DNA from: Anaerocolumna sp. AGMB13020
Lineage (GTDB): Bacteria; Bacillota; Clostridia; Lachnospirales; Lachnospiraceae
Direction of reading: 5' to 3'
NCBI RefSeq assembly: GCF_033100115.1
Contig: NZ_CP136910.1
Coordinates: 4,653,001 to 4,717,000 of the forward strand
Length of the DNA stretch: 64,000 nucleotides
The translations under genes were made by a program, and so were the position numbers. This document shows positions 1-8,416 of the stretch, piece after piece. Position 1 is the stretch's first letter. Each line of letters starts with the position of its first letter. Below the pieces are notes generated by a model. It searched no databases. It saw only the letters and a program-made list of their open reading frames with translations, and was not told the origin of the DNA.

Positions 1-1
1 T

Positions 2-1990
2 GCTTCCATTAAACAATATACAGAAGGCTATAACGGTATGTTAGCGTTAAGGGAATCCATTAATACGTTAACCGCAAAAGAGAAGGAGCTGAATGAGGGG
101 ATTGAAACCTTTCAGACGGAGATTCAAAAAGCTGAGAAAGAAATCGCCAAAGGAAAAGCAGACATAAAAGAGAACGAGAAGAAGCTGGCTGACGGCTATG
201 CAGAATATAATGAAAATCTTGATAAGTTCAATACTGAAATGGCAGATGCAGAAGGAAAGCTTAAGGATGCCAGAGAAGAACTGTCGAAACTGGAAAGGCC
301 CAAATGGTATATACAGGACAGAGATGCGGCAGTAGGTTACACAAGCTTGAAAACGGATATTGATGTGGTCAACTCTGTTGCCGCAGTATTCCCTTTTTTC
401 TTTATATTGCTTGGAATGCTTATGACCTCCAATTCCATGACCCGTATGATAGCAGAGGAACGAAGTGAACTTGGAACATTAACCTCACTTGGATACAGTG
501 ACGGCAAGATTATTTCTACTTATCTGTTCTATATCCTCTCAGCTACCGGTCTGGGTTCAATCGTGGGATTTTATGCAGGCTGCAGTATTATACCGCCCTT
601 AATTTATTCAAATTATCAGTATATCTTACCTTCACTCATACTAAAATATGATCTGGTGTCATTTCTTCAGATAGTGGGAGTGGCATTTGTATTGATGACC
701 CTGGTTACGGTTGTTTCCTGTAACAAAGAATTAAAACAGAAGCCGGCAGCCCTCTTGCGTCCGGTTCCTCTGGCAAAAGGAAAAACTATTCTGTTAGAGC
801 GAATCGCTCCGGTCTGGAAACGTCTTTCTTTTACCTGGAAAGTTACCATGCGTAATATATTCAGATTCAAAAAAAGAGCTTTAATGACCATTGTGGGTGT
901 ATCCGGTTGTACAGCTTTGTTACTGGTCGGATTTGGCTTAAGGGATAGCATGCAGGGAGTGGCACAAAGACAATATGGTGAAATACTGCGCTATGGCAAC
1001 ATGATGATTCTGAAAGATGAGACGAAGAGTATTTCTGGAGAACTGGAAGACCTGTTGTCCAAAGAACAAGTTAATAATCCGCTGCTGATCAGACAGACAG
1101 CCTTCCAAAGCAGCAAAGGAAGAGTGGATAATGCAGACGGCTCTAAATTGAAATCAAAAGGAAAAACCCTGGATTCTTATGTTATTGTACCGGAGAATCA
1201 GGAAGGATTTAATGAATACTTTAACTTAAAAGATTCTAAAAGCGGGGTTGAAATTACCCTTAACGACAGCGGAGTTGTCCTGACAGAGAAATTAGCAGAG
1301 GTACTGGGGCTTGGCAAAGGAGATACCTTATCAGTGAAAGATACTGATAACAATGTATATTCCCTGACTGTCAGTGCAGTAACAGAAAACTACACCTCCC
1401 ATTATATCTATATGAGCAATGAACTGTATGATAAGATTTTTAGTGAAGCTCCCGCCTATAATACCATTGTATCTGATTTTATGGGGGATAAAGATACCTT
1501 GTCTGAGCATCTGATAGACAGTGGTCTTGTACTGAATGTGGTCTATACCGGTGATGTATTGGAGAAAGCCATTGAAAGCAATAACAGCCTGGATAGCATT
1601 ATTCTGCTTATAGTAGTGGTAGCATCGCTGCTGGCAATCATTGTTCTATACAACCTGACCTCTATTAATATCAGTGAAAGATTACGTGAAATAGCGACCC
1701 TTAAGGTACTTGGTTTTACGGATCAGGAGGCCAATGGCTACATCTATCGAGAAGCCATAATTCTTACAATTATCAGTGCCTGTGTCGGCCTGGTGCTGGG
1801 AATCTATCTCCATGATTTTATCGTTGGAATTGTAGAGAGAGATCAAATGATATTATCAAGAGAAATCAGTTGGGTCAGCTACGGCTTATCCTGGCTGATT
1901 ACCATGGCGTTTTCTCTAATAATGCAGATGGTAACTTATTTTAAGCTTAGGACTGTTGAAATGCTGGAATCTTTAAAATCTGTGGAATAA
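2..1990 (+). CDS. ABC transporter permease, FtsX/MacB type, 5' end outside window
   Basis: The frame is open from the first bases of the window, so the true start lies upstream and the first visible ATG at 38 is internal. The visible part begins with a charged, Lys/Glu-rich coiled coil (about residues 1-90 after that ATG), as in long-ectodomain FtsX permeases, followed by a transmembrane triplet (about 115-235), a second membrane helix near 285, an extracellular domain, and a final membrane triplet (about 520-640). The segment with EERSELGTLTSLGY and the matching ISERLREIATLKVLGF are the paired coupling motifs of the two FtsX domains. It should work with an ATPase encoded upstream, outside the window. 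The transported substrate or signal cannot be read from sequence. Confidence 0.85.
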   Translation, partial: ASIKQYTEGYNGMLALRESINTLTAKEKELNEGIETFQTEIQKAEKEIAKGKADIKENEKKLADGYAEYNENLDKFNTEMADAEGKLKDAREELSKLERPKWYIQDRDAAVGYTSLKTDIDVVNSVAAVFPFFFILLGMLMTSNSMTRMIAEERSELGTLTSLGYSDGKIISTYLFYILSATGLGSIVGFYAGCSIIPPLIYSNYQYILPSLILKYDLVSFLQIVGVAFVLMTLVTVVSCNKELKQKPAALLRPVPLAKGKTILLERIAPVWKRLSFTWKVTMRNIFRFKKRALMTIVGVSGCTALLLVGFGLRDSMQGVAQRQYGEILRYGNMMILKDETKSISGELEDLLSKEQVNNPLLIRQTAFQSSKGRVDNADGSKLKSKGKTLDSYVIVPENQEGFNEYFNLKDSKSGVEITLNDSGVVLTEKLAEVLGLGKGDTLSVKDTDNNVYSLTVSAVTENYTSHYIYMSNELYDKIFSEAPAYNTIVSDFMGDKDTLSEHLIDSGLVLNVVYTGDVLEKAIESNNSLDSIILLIVVVASLLAIIVLYNLTSINISERLREIATLKVLGFTDQEANGYIYREAIILTIISACVGLVLGIYLHDFIVGIVERDQMILSREISWVSYGLSWLITMAFSLIMQMVTYFKLRTVEMLESLKSVE

Positions 1991-2055
1991 GTTTAGAAGT
2001 AATCTTTATTGGCTGAATACTGACCTGCTGTGCGGGGGAAGTATACAGCCATTTC

Positions 2056-2190
2056 TTATATTATCCCTTTATTCCTTGGAGAAAGGTCTATTTGGTTTTC
2101 AAGAAGAGAGAGGAATGCAGGCTTGTCATTCTCAAATATAGTGGCAATCTGTAAAATTTCTACCAATGAAAGCTCACTATATGTTATCAT
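2056..2190 (-). pseudogene. 44-codon remnant resembling a transposase N-terminus
   Basis: A short reverse-strand ORF has a good ribosome site (AAAGGAGT about 10 bases before the ATG at 2190) and reads MITYSELSLVEILQIATIFE, then NDKPAFLSLLENQIDL, before ending in divergent sequence and a stop. The NDKPAFL..LLE..IDL pattern recalls the N-terminus of IS1182-like clostridial transposases, from memory only. Nothing of the catalytic part follows, so it would be a decayed fragment. It could also be an unrelated small gene. Confidence 0.35.
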
Positions 2191-2341
2191 ATAATATATA
2201 ACTCCTTTCGGATTCGTGATTCATTGTTTCTCGACAATTCCATTTACCATAAACAGGTGCGAGTTATATTTTTGTATCGAAATACCCCGTCCTTGAGAAA
2301 ATCCTTGCGGTATGGAGCTGCGACAGGGATAAGTCCTGGAA

Positions 2342-2368
2342 GGAAATAATGGAAATAATGGATATAAT
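2342..2368 (+). repeat. Three 9-bp tandem units in intergenic DNA
   Basis: GGAAATAAT occurs twice and GGATATAAT once, head to tail, between the permease and the VOC gene. The surrounding gap (1991-2459) holds this repeat and the transposase-like remnant and otherwise nothing recognisable. Confidence 0.6.
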
Positions 2369-2459
2369 GGAAGGAACCCATAAGGAGAAGGATTGGGTAT
2401 GAAGCCATTCGCCAAAAAGTTGTGCTTTATAAAATTTAACAAATGAAGGAGTGTACAGG

Positions 2460-2852
2460 ATGAAACTAGGAGCAACCTTATATATAAAAAATACCATTGA
2501 GGCGGTAGCGCTTTACACAGAAGCTTTTGGACTAACCTTGGGATACCATGAGAAATATCCGGATGGCACATTTATGCATGCGTCATTACTGAGAGACAGA
2601 CAAGAAATATTTGCTGTCAGTGAATCACATAATGATAACTTTGTTAATATCATGCTCACATCTTCATTAGAAGGAGCACGGCCAACTATGAGTTATGGGA
2701 TAAACTTTGAAAGTGAACAAGAAGTAAAAAGAGCATATGAGATGTTAGCGAAGGAGGGAACAGTGCTATTAGAGTTGGGTTCCCTTCCATGGAGTTCCTG
2801 CTGTGCTGATGTTGTTGATAAGTACGGCGTATACTGGTATATCGCAGTATAG
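2460..2852 (+). CDS. VOC-superfamily protein, PhnB/YjdN-like
   Basis: A 130-residue protein of the vicinal-oxygen-chelate fold (glyoxalase/bleomycin resistance/PhnB). The paired beta-alpha-beta-beta-beta pattern is visible: an opening strand KLGATLYIKNTIEAVALYTE, then HASLLRDRQEIFAVSE, then a second module ending WSSCCADVVDKYGVYWYI. The ATG at 2460 is chosen over the upstream GTG at 2451 because AAGGAG lies 8 bases before it, while 2451 falls inside that site. PhnB-like members are often non-enzymatic or of unknown substrate; none can be assigned here. It stands alone, with the rhomboid gene 110 bp downstream. Confidence 0.75.
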   Translation: MKLGATLYIKNTIEAVALYTEAFGLTLGYHEKYPDGTFMHASLLRDRQEIFAVSESHNDNFVNIMLTSSLEGARPTMSYGINFESEQEVKRAYEMLAKEGTVLLELGSLPWSSCCADVVDKYGVYWYIAV

Positions 2853-2962
2853 AAAAAATCCGTATTTTCTGTGGTATCTGCTTTTGGGCATCCCATCAGA
2901 TATTTTTATTGATGAAGGAAGTTAAGAATGATACTATATAGAAATGAAAGGATAAAAAGCTT

Positions 2963-3529
2963 ATGAAAAAAATATTTGATAAATTCCAATACAATTCTCC
3001 TGTAACCCTTACCTTTGCATTTATATCCCTGGCAGCACTGATTCTTGGCTATCTCACAGGTGGATTCACTACGAGTTTACTGTTTTCTGCACACCGTACC
3101 TCCTTATTGGATCCATTTACCTATTTCAGGATATTCGGACATGTGCTGGGGCATGCCAACTGGAGCCATTACAGCGGGAACATGGTGCTGTTTCTGGTAT
3201 TAGGTCCCATGCTGGAGGAAAAATATAAATCTAAGGCCTTTTTGACTATGATTTTGATTACAGCATTGGTTTCCGGATTGTTTTATATTGTATTGTTTCC
3301 GGGCAGTGTATTGCTTGGAGCAAGCGGAGTTGTATTTATGATGATAGTTCTCTCATCAGCTGCCGGTGTAAAAGATGGGAAAATTCCTTTGACACTGGTA
3401 TTGGTGCTTATTGTTTATCTTGGAGGGGAAGTATTAAGCATCGGATCAAAAGATGGGATTGCACATGCAGCTCATATTCTGGGTGGAATTTGTGGCGCAG
3501 GCTTTGGCTTGACCCGCAGAAAATCTTAG
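2963..3529 (+). CDS. Rhomboid-family intramembrane serine protease
   Basis: A 188-residue, six-helix membrane protein matching compact bacterial rhomboids. The catalytic serine is in GASG (residues 119-122, Ser121). The catalytic histidine is in the last helix, IAHAAHILGG (His168 or His171, by position the second fits better). The helix-2 motif HYSGN (His69, Asn73) corresponds to the oxyanion-stabilising H-x3-N. Rhomboids cut membrane-spanning substrates within the bilayer; the substrate here is unknown. AAAGGA lies about 11 bases before the ATG. No cytosolic extra domain is present. Confidence 0.88.
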   Translation: MKKIFDKFQYNSPVTLTFAFISLAALILGYLTGGFTTSLLFSAHRTSLLDPFTYFRIFGHVLGHANWSHYSGNMVLFLVLGPMLEEKYKSKAFLTMILITALVSGLFYIVLFPGSVLLGASGVVFMMIVLSSAAGVKDGKIPLTLVLVLIVYLGGEVLSIGSKDGIAHAAHILGGICGAGFGLTRRKS

Positions 3530-3733
3530 GGCGGAGCAGGCTGTTATAGGGCTGCGAGGCTTTAAGGTGACAGTTTTATGTTGAATATTTCCAGGAACTG
3601 CCTTATAATAAAAATGGCCCTAAAGTGATTTAACAGGCATGGTACGATTAGTTTAGATGTTAATTAATAATATAAAAATATTTATTACAGAAAAGAGTAA
3701 TTCAAATAAGTGTAAAAAAACGGGGGTTTCAGT

Positions 3734-4882
3734 GTGGTTAAGCACATGATTGATTTTAGGGATATTATAGCAAAAGGACGGGTAGAATGTGAGCCGGTGG
3801 AGGACATGCTTCATGTAAGAACGAAACATGCGATTCCCAGTCAGCGTTTTGATGCGGAGCATCTATCTGTTAATTCTTATATTGCTTTACCTGGAACCTT
3901 TAAGCTGCCTTTGCGGATTGATATCACCGCCCAACTAGATGAACCAGGGCTTTATCTTCTTGTTGGAAAGGGGCGCATCAATTTTGGTACTTTGTGTTCG
4001 GACAACCGGAGAATGGATGATATTATAAAACCTGCCAGAAAAGTTTTCTTTTACCATAACCAAATGCCTATGAAAGAATTTACGGATTTATCGGTAACCT
4101 ACAATCTAAAGGAAATGCAGATTCTCATTCAGGGGGAAGAACGATATTATTCCCAAAAAGAAAAGTATATGAAAGCCTCAGAATTCCCTGAAAGGAATGA
4201 AGAAGGTTTTTCCATAAAGATAGCCTGTGATAAGTTTGTAAACCTTATGATAAAGTCGATAACTGTCACAGAGTACGAAGATGATTGTAAGATAATCCGC
4301 CAGGGAAAGGAGCTGCCTCCTGCCATTACTACAAATCAATGGGAGGTTTCTGGAGAAAAGCTTTCCATGGAAGCATGTATCGCCAGGCTGCCGGATGAGA
4401 TACAAAAAAGTATTCTTTGTATGGATGACTATTTCAAATCTATCAAAAATCTTAAATTGAAAAGAAGCATTGAAAGAAATGGGAATAAAATAACTTATGT
4501 TTCCTCGGACTATGGATTTTCCTATGCCATTTATGTGGGCAATGAGTTGTTTAAGCATTCCCTGCAGTGGTATCTGATTACCAAAGGTAAACCGGAGACC
4601 TGGCATAGAAAAGCCGACTTTATGGAGGAGACCTTAAGCAGCCTGCAGACAAGCAACCAGGAATTTGCCCAGCGGATGTACAATGACTTAGAGGAGTGTG
4701 TAGGCTGCTATGGTCTTTGCCTCGCAAGGACACCTTATAGCTTCGGAGACAGAAAAAAGTATGTTTGCCATGGTAAATTATTTTTTCAGATGAATAAAGC
4801 TGGTTTTGATGATGCCCGTACCTTTGTCGATGAAATTAACCAGGTTGTGCAAAGGAAAGAAATAGCCTCAAAGAGCAGTTAA
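3734..4882 (+). CDS. Uncharacterised 382-residue protein
   Basis: I do not recognise this family. The N-terminal half (about 1-180) is beta-rich, with phrases such as YIALPGTFKLPLRIDITAQL and YLLVGKGRINFGT, which suggest a jelly-roll or carbohydrate-binding-like sandwich. The C-terminal half is more helical and ends with a cysteine cluster ECVGCYGLC followed by a Lys/Arg-rich stretch. There is no signal peptide or membrane helix. The GTG at 3734 has GGGGG 7 bases upstream; an ATG at 3746 is the alternative start. It is followed by a strong terminator, so it is probably monocistronic. Confidence 0.6.
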   Translation: MVKHMIDFRDIIAKGRVECEPVEDMLHVRTKHAIPSQRFDAEHLSVNSYIALPGTFKLPLRIDITAQLDEPGLYLLVGKGRINFGTLCSDNRRMDDIIKPARKVFFYHNQMPMKEFTDLSVTYNLKEMQILIQGEERYYSQKEKYMKASEFPERNEEGFSIKIACDKFVNLMIKSITVTEYEDDCKIIRQGKELPPAITTNQWEVSGEKLSMEACIARLPDEIQKSILCMDDYFKSIKNLKLKRSIERNGNKITYVSSDYGFSYAIYVGNELFKHSLQWYLITKGKPETWHRKADFMEETLSSLQTSNQEFAQRMYNDLEECVGCYGLCLARTPYSFGDRKKYVCHGKLFFQMNKAGFDDARTFVDEINQVVQRKEIASKSS

Positions 4883-4907
4883 TTTATTGCATCATTATAA
4901 GCTTAAT

Positions 4908-4970
4908 AAATCCATGCATTATAGAAGAGAACTTTTCAAGTAAGCCTTTTCTGTAATCCATGGATTTTTT
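4908..4970 (+). terminator. Long-hairpin intrinsic terminator
   Basis: Arms 4908-4929 and 4945-4966 pair over about 22 positions with roughly three mismatches (AAATCCATG against CATGGATTT at the base, AGAAGAG against CTTTTCT near the loop), and the 3' arm runs into six T. It ends the unknown gene upstream. Confidence 0.8.
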
Positions 4971-5053
4971 GTAGTTGGAGATATTCTTACAATACAATAT
5001 ATGTAAGGGCGTGAGGATAATAATACCAGAAGAGTCCAGTTTATATGTATTAT

Positions 5054-5072
5054 GAAAATGATAATATTTCTC
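5054..5072 (+). promoter_or_regulatory. Fur-box-like sequence upstream of siderophore operon
   Basis: GAAAATGATAATATTTCTC matches 15 of 19 positions of the classical Fur box GATAATGATAATCATTATC. It sits about 140 bp upstream of the best promoter, which is far for direct repression, so its role is uncertain. The context (iron-siderophore uptake genes) makes it plausible. Confidence 0.4.
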
Positions 5073-5210
5073 AATAAAATCGAGCGAGTCTGTTTTACAA
5101 TAATTTCAGAAATGGGAAGAAGGGCTTATTTACTGTAATTTTCAAGACAAATGTAAAATCACATTCCTTAAAACTCAGATAGGAGGAGGGTTTCGCCATT
5201 TTTCGGCCAC

Positions 5211-5261
5211 TTGACAAATAAGGACTCCTTTGATAACCTAACAAAGTTAGAAATGACTAAC
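5211..5261 (+). promoter_or_regulatory. Siderophore operon promoter with inverted-repeat operator
   Basis: TTGACA (5211-5216), a 17-bp spacer and TAACCT (5234-5239) form a sigma-A-type promoter. Immediately downstream, at the expected transcription start, is GTTAG (5246-5250), six bases, CTAAC (5257-5261), with a third half site CTAAC at 5238-5242. The same GTTAG-N6-CTAAC arrangement recurs in the promoter of the ABC pair at 34.6 kb, so a shared iron-responsive repressor is inferred. Confidence 0.6.
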
Positions 5262-5304
5262 ATAGTCGAGACGGTACATAACGAAAAGAAAGAGGAGTTA
5301 GAAT

Positions 5305-6396
5305 ATGAAATTAAAAAAACTTAGTTCTATTATAGCTATAGCGCTGGTTATGACACTAACAGCCTGCTCTGGTAAATCCAATAATACAAATGGAAACAAT
5401 AGTGAAGCTGAGACAACGAAGGCACCAACTGCTGAAGCAACAGAGGCTGCAGAACCAACAGATGCAGCTGGTGAAGCTACGGTTGAATATCCTATAACAA
5501 TAAAACATGCTTTCGGTGAGACAGTTCTTGAGAGTAAACCCGAACGTATTGCAACTATTTCCTGGGGAAACCAAGATGTTCCTTTAGCTTTAGGTGTGGT
5601 TCCGGTTGGTGTTTCAGAAGCGAATTATGGAGTGACAGATGGTAGCAAGTTATTACCCTGGACAGGTGAAGGTTTTAAGAATCTGGGCGAAGAAAATCCC
5701 GTTCTTTTTAATGATACAGATGGTCTGAATTATGAAGCAATCAGCGATGTACAGCCTGATGTGATTCTTGCAGCATATTCAGGAATTACAGAAGAAGAAT
5801 ATAATCTGTTAAGTGAAATAGCACCTGTGGTTGCTTATCCGACACTTGCCTGGCAGACCCTGTGGCGTGATCAGATTACCATGGATGCAACAGGTATGGG
5901 TATGAAAGCAGAAGGTGAGAAGCTGGTAGCTGATCTTGATCAGCTTATAACTGATAAAACAGCGGCATATCCTCAGATAGCAGGAAAGACAGCAGCCTTT
6001 TTCTACTTCAGCCCTACAGATCTTGGTAAATTCTATATTTACACTTCAACAGATCCCCGTGCCGCCTATCTCAATGATTTAGGCCTGGTAGAGCCGGAAA
6101 GTGTTAAGAAACTGGCGGAAGGACAGGCAACCTTTGCACTTGAAATCAGTGCTGAAAACGCAGACGTTCTTTCTGATGTAGATATTATCGTTGCCTATGG
6201 AGATGAGGCATTGTTAAAGGCTATGCAGGCAGATGCTCTCCTTGGGACCGTACCGGCAATACAGAGAGGCTCCGTAGTATTGATCCAGGATGGTACTCCC
6301 CTGGCTGCTTCTGGTACACCCAGCGCCCTTTCTATTCCTGCAACTATCGATGAGTACTTAAAGTTAATCGGAGAGGCAGCTGATAAAGTGCAATGA
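5305..6396 (+). CDS. Iron-siderophore ABC transporter substrate-binding lipoprotein
   Basis: A 363-residue precursor with a lipoprotein signal: charged start, hydrophobic stretch and lipobox LTAC with Cys21 as the lipidated residue. A Thr/Ala/Glu-rich linker (about 25-55) leads to a class III (FecB/FhuD-like) binding fold with the phrases RIATISWGNQDVPLALG and YEAISDVQPDVILAAYSGI typical of siderophore binders. It should capture ferric siderophore outside the membrane and hand it to the two permeases that follow. The stop overlaps the next start by 4 bases. The ligand is not identifiable. Confidence 0.92.
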   Translation: MKLKKLSSIIAIALVMTLTACSGKSNNTNGNNSEAETTKAPTAEATEAAEPTDAAGEATVEYPITIKHAFGETVLESKPERIATISWGNQDVPLALGVVPVGVSEANYGVTDGSKLLPWTGEGFKNLGEENPVLFNDTDGLNYEAISDVQPDVILAAYSGITEEEYNLLSEIAPVVAYPTLAWQTLWRDQITMDATGMGMKAEGEKLVADLDQLITDKTAAYPQIAGKTAAFFYFSPTDLGKFYIYTSTDPRAAYLNDLGLVEPESVKKLAEGQATFALEISAENADVLSDVDIIVAYGDEALLKAMQADALLGTVPAIQRGSVVLIQDGTPLAASGTPSALSIPATIDEYLKLIGEAADKVQ

Positions 6397-7391
6397 AACG
6401 AGAGAAAATAATAATACTGATATTTGCCGGTGTTGCAGGACTTGCGCTGTCTGTTTTCGCATCCCTGGCACTTGGTTCAAGAAATATAGGGCTTTCGCAA
6501 GTAATGGGAGCCCTTCTACATCCAAACAGCGGAGCTTTTGAAGCACTGGTAATCCGAGAGCGTATTCCCAGAACTGTATTCAGTATTATCGCCGGAGCTT
6601 CCCTTGGGGTCTCCGGCGCTTTGATGCAGGCGATTACCCGTAATCCGATTGCAGATCCAAGTATTTTAGGTGTTAATACCGGAGCTTCCCTGTTCGTTGT
6701 AAGCGGAATTGCTTTTTTTCATATCAGTTCAGCGAATCAATACATCTGGTTTGCGCTGGCAGGAGCTGCAGTAACGGCTGTTTTTGTCTACAGGATAGGT
6801 TCTATGGGCTCAGGAGGTGCAACTCCTATTAAGCTTGCACTGGCAGGTGCTGCCACCAGTGCTGCCTTATCTTCCTTAGTCAGTGCGGTAATTTTGCCAA
6901 GGACTGATGTTATGAATGCTTACCGTTTCTGGCAGGTGGGCAGTGTAAGCGGAGCTACCTGGGAAGGAATCCTGTCGGTATCTCCTTTTCTTGTTATTGG
7001 CTTAGCCATAGGAGTGCTATCGGCATCTGCTTTAAATGCTCTTGCCTTAGGTGACGATGTGGCAACGGGATTAGGGGTAAAAACCGGCTTGATCAGAATC
7101 ATTGGTGCCTTAGCCGGCGTACTATTGTGTGGTGCCACGACTGCTCTTGCTGGCCCCATAGGATTTGTCGGTCTTATGATTCCGCACATTATGAGAATGC
7201 TCTGTGGTCCAGATATGAAATTCGTTGTACCTATGTCAGCCTTGGGCGGAGCAATTCTTTTGACGGTATCAGATATAATAGGAAGACTCATAGGACAACC
7301 CGGAGAACTGGAAGCCGGAATTGTTACAGCATTTTTCGGAGCACCCATTCTGATTCTGATTGCTATGAGAGCGAAGGTGCGTTCATTATGA
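6393..7391 (+). CDS. FecCD-family iron-siderophore permease, subunit 1
   Basis: A 332-residue BtuC/FecC-type permease with about ten membrane helices. Family phrases are visible: RIPRTVFSIIAGASLGVSGA, MQAITRNPIADPSILGVN, GPIGFVGLMIPHIMR, and a C-terminal GAPILILI. The segment around GPIGFVGLMIPH includes the cytoplasmic loop that contacts the ATPase. It starts at ATG 6393 overlapping the binding-protein stop (ATGA) and overlaps the next permease start the same way, so translation is coupled. Confidence 0.93.
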   Translation: MKREKIIILIFAGVAGLALSVFASLALGSRNIGLSQVMGALLHPNSGAFEALVIRERIPRTVFSIIAGASLGVSGALMQAITRNPIADPSILGVNTGASLFVVSGIAFFHISSANQYIWFALAGAAVTAVFVYRIGSMGSGGATPIKLALAGAATSAALSSLVSAVILPRTDVMNAYRFWQVGSVSGATWEGILSVSPFLVIGLAIGVLSASALNALALGDDVATGLGVKTGLIRIIGALAGVLLCGATTALAGPIGFVGLMIPHIMRMLCGPDMKFVVPMSALGGAILLTVSDIIGRLIGQPGELEAGIVTAFFGAPILILIAMRAKVRSL

Positions 7392-8416
7392 CAAATAATA
7401 ACTTAAATATTGTACAATTGGGTTTTCACAAAAGAAGAACTCGTTTTATCACAGTTACCGTGATCTTGACGTTTATCACAGCAGTCCTTTGCTGTATAAT
7501 GCTTTATCTTGGAAATACAAAGTATTCACCGGAAATAATCCTTCGCGTTTTATTAGGAGAGGAGATTAAGGGTGCTACCTTTGCAATTGAAACGATAAGG
7601 CTGCCTCGTATGCTGGCAGGGCTTTTAGCAGGTATGGCCTTTGGTATGGCGGGAAATACGTTTCAGACCATGCTAAGGAACCCTCTGGCAAGTCCTGACA
7701 TCATTGGTGTGACCTCTGGTTCCAGTGTTGCCGCGGTTTTTTGCATCCTCGTCCTTAATGTCAGCGGAACGGTTGTATCTATTTCTGCTGTTATATCCGG
7801 ATTAGCCGTTGCTTTCTTAATCTATCTGCTGTCCAGAGGAGGAAGCTTTTCCGGCGGAAGACTGATACTGATTGGTATCGGAATACAGGCTATGTTAAAT
7901 GCAGCAATTTCTTATCTGCTTTTAAGAGCCAATCAGTATGATGTGCCTGCGGCTATCAGATGGCTCAATGGAAGTCTGAATGGAATGCAGATGAAGAATA
8001 TACCGGGGTTATTTATAGTTGTACTGATATTTGGCTGCTTACTGGTGCTTCTTAGTAAAATGCTTAAGATTCTGGAGCTTGGTGAGCAGTCAGCCATCAC
8101 CCTGGGCTTAAGAACCGATATCAGCAGACTGCTGCTGGTTTTAGCAGCTGTATTCTTAATTGCTTATGCAACAGCTGTTACCGGTCCTATCGCATTTGTG
8201 GCATTTCTGTCAGGTCCAATCGCAAGTAAACTGGCAGGCTCCTCTAATGCAATTACCGCCGGATTGACGGGAGCAGTTCTTGTGCTTCTGGCAGATATTA
8301 TAGGGCAGTATGCTTTTGATATCCGCTTTCCTGTGGGAATCATAACGGGAATTCTTGGTGCACCCTATCTAATTTATCTACTGATACGTATGAATCGAAC
8401 CGGAGGAGCAGCATGA
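7388..8416 (+). CDS. FecCD-family iron-siderophore permease, subunit 2
   Basis: The second permease half, 342 residues from the ATG at 7388, which overlaps the preceding stop as ATGA. The open frame extends further upstream inside the previous gene, but only this start fits the coupled spacing. Family phrases include RLPRMLAGLLAGMAFGMAGN, FQTMLRNPLASPDIIGVTSG and TGPIAFVAFLSGPIA. It forms a heterodimer with subunit 1. The pairing is like FhuB/FhuG or YfiZ/YfhA of Bacillus. Confidence 0.93.
   Translation: MTNNNLNIVQLGFHKRRTRFITVTVILTFITAVLCCIMLYLGNTKYSPEIILRVLLGEEIKGATFAIETIRLPRMLAGLLAGMAFGMAGNTFQTMLRNPLASPDIIGVTSGSSVAAVFCILVLNVSGTVVSISAVISGLAVAFLIYLLSRGGSFSGGRLILIGIGIQAMLNAAISYLLLRANQYDVPAAIRWLNGSLNGMQMKNIPGLFIVVLIFGCLLVLLSKMLKILELGEQSAITLGLRTDISRLLLVLAAVFLIAYATAVTGPIAFVAFLSGPIASKLAGSSNAITAGLTGAVLVLLADIIGQYAFDIRFPVGIITGILGAPYLIYLLIRMNRTGGAA

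Noticed and set aside
2221..2571. Minus-strand open frame of 116 codons overlapping the VOC gene
   Set aside because: Composition is Pro/Leu/Phe-rich and low-complexity, there is no ribosome site, and it overlaps a well-supported gene on the other strand.
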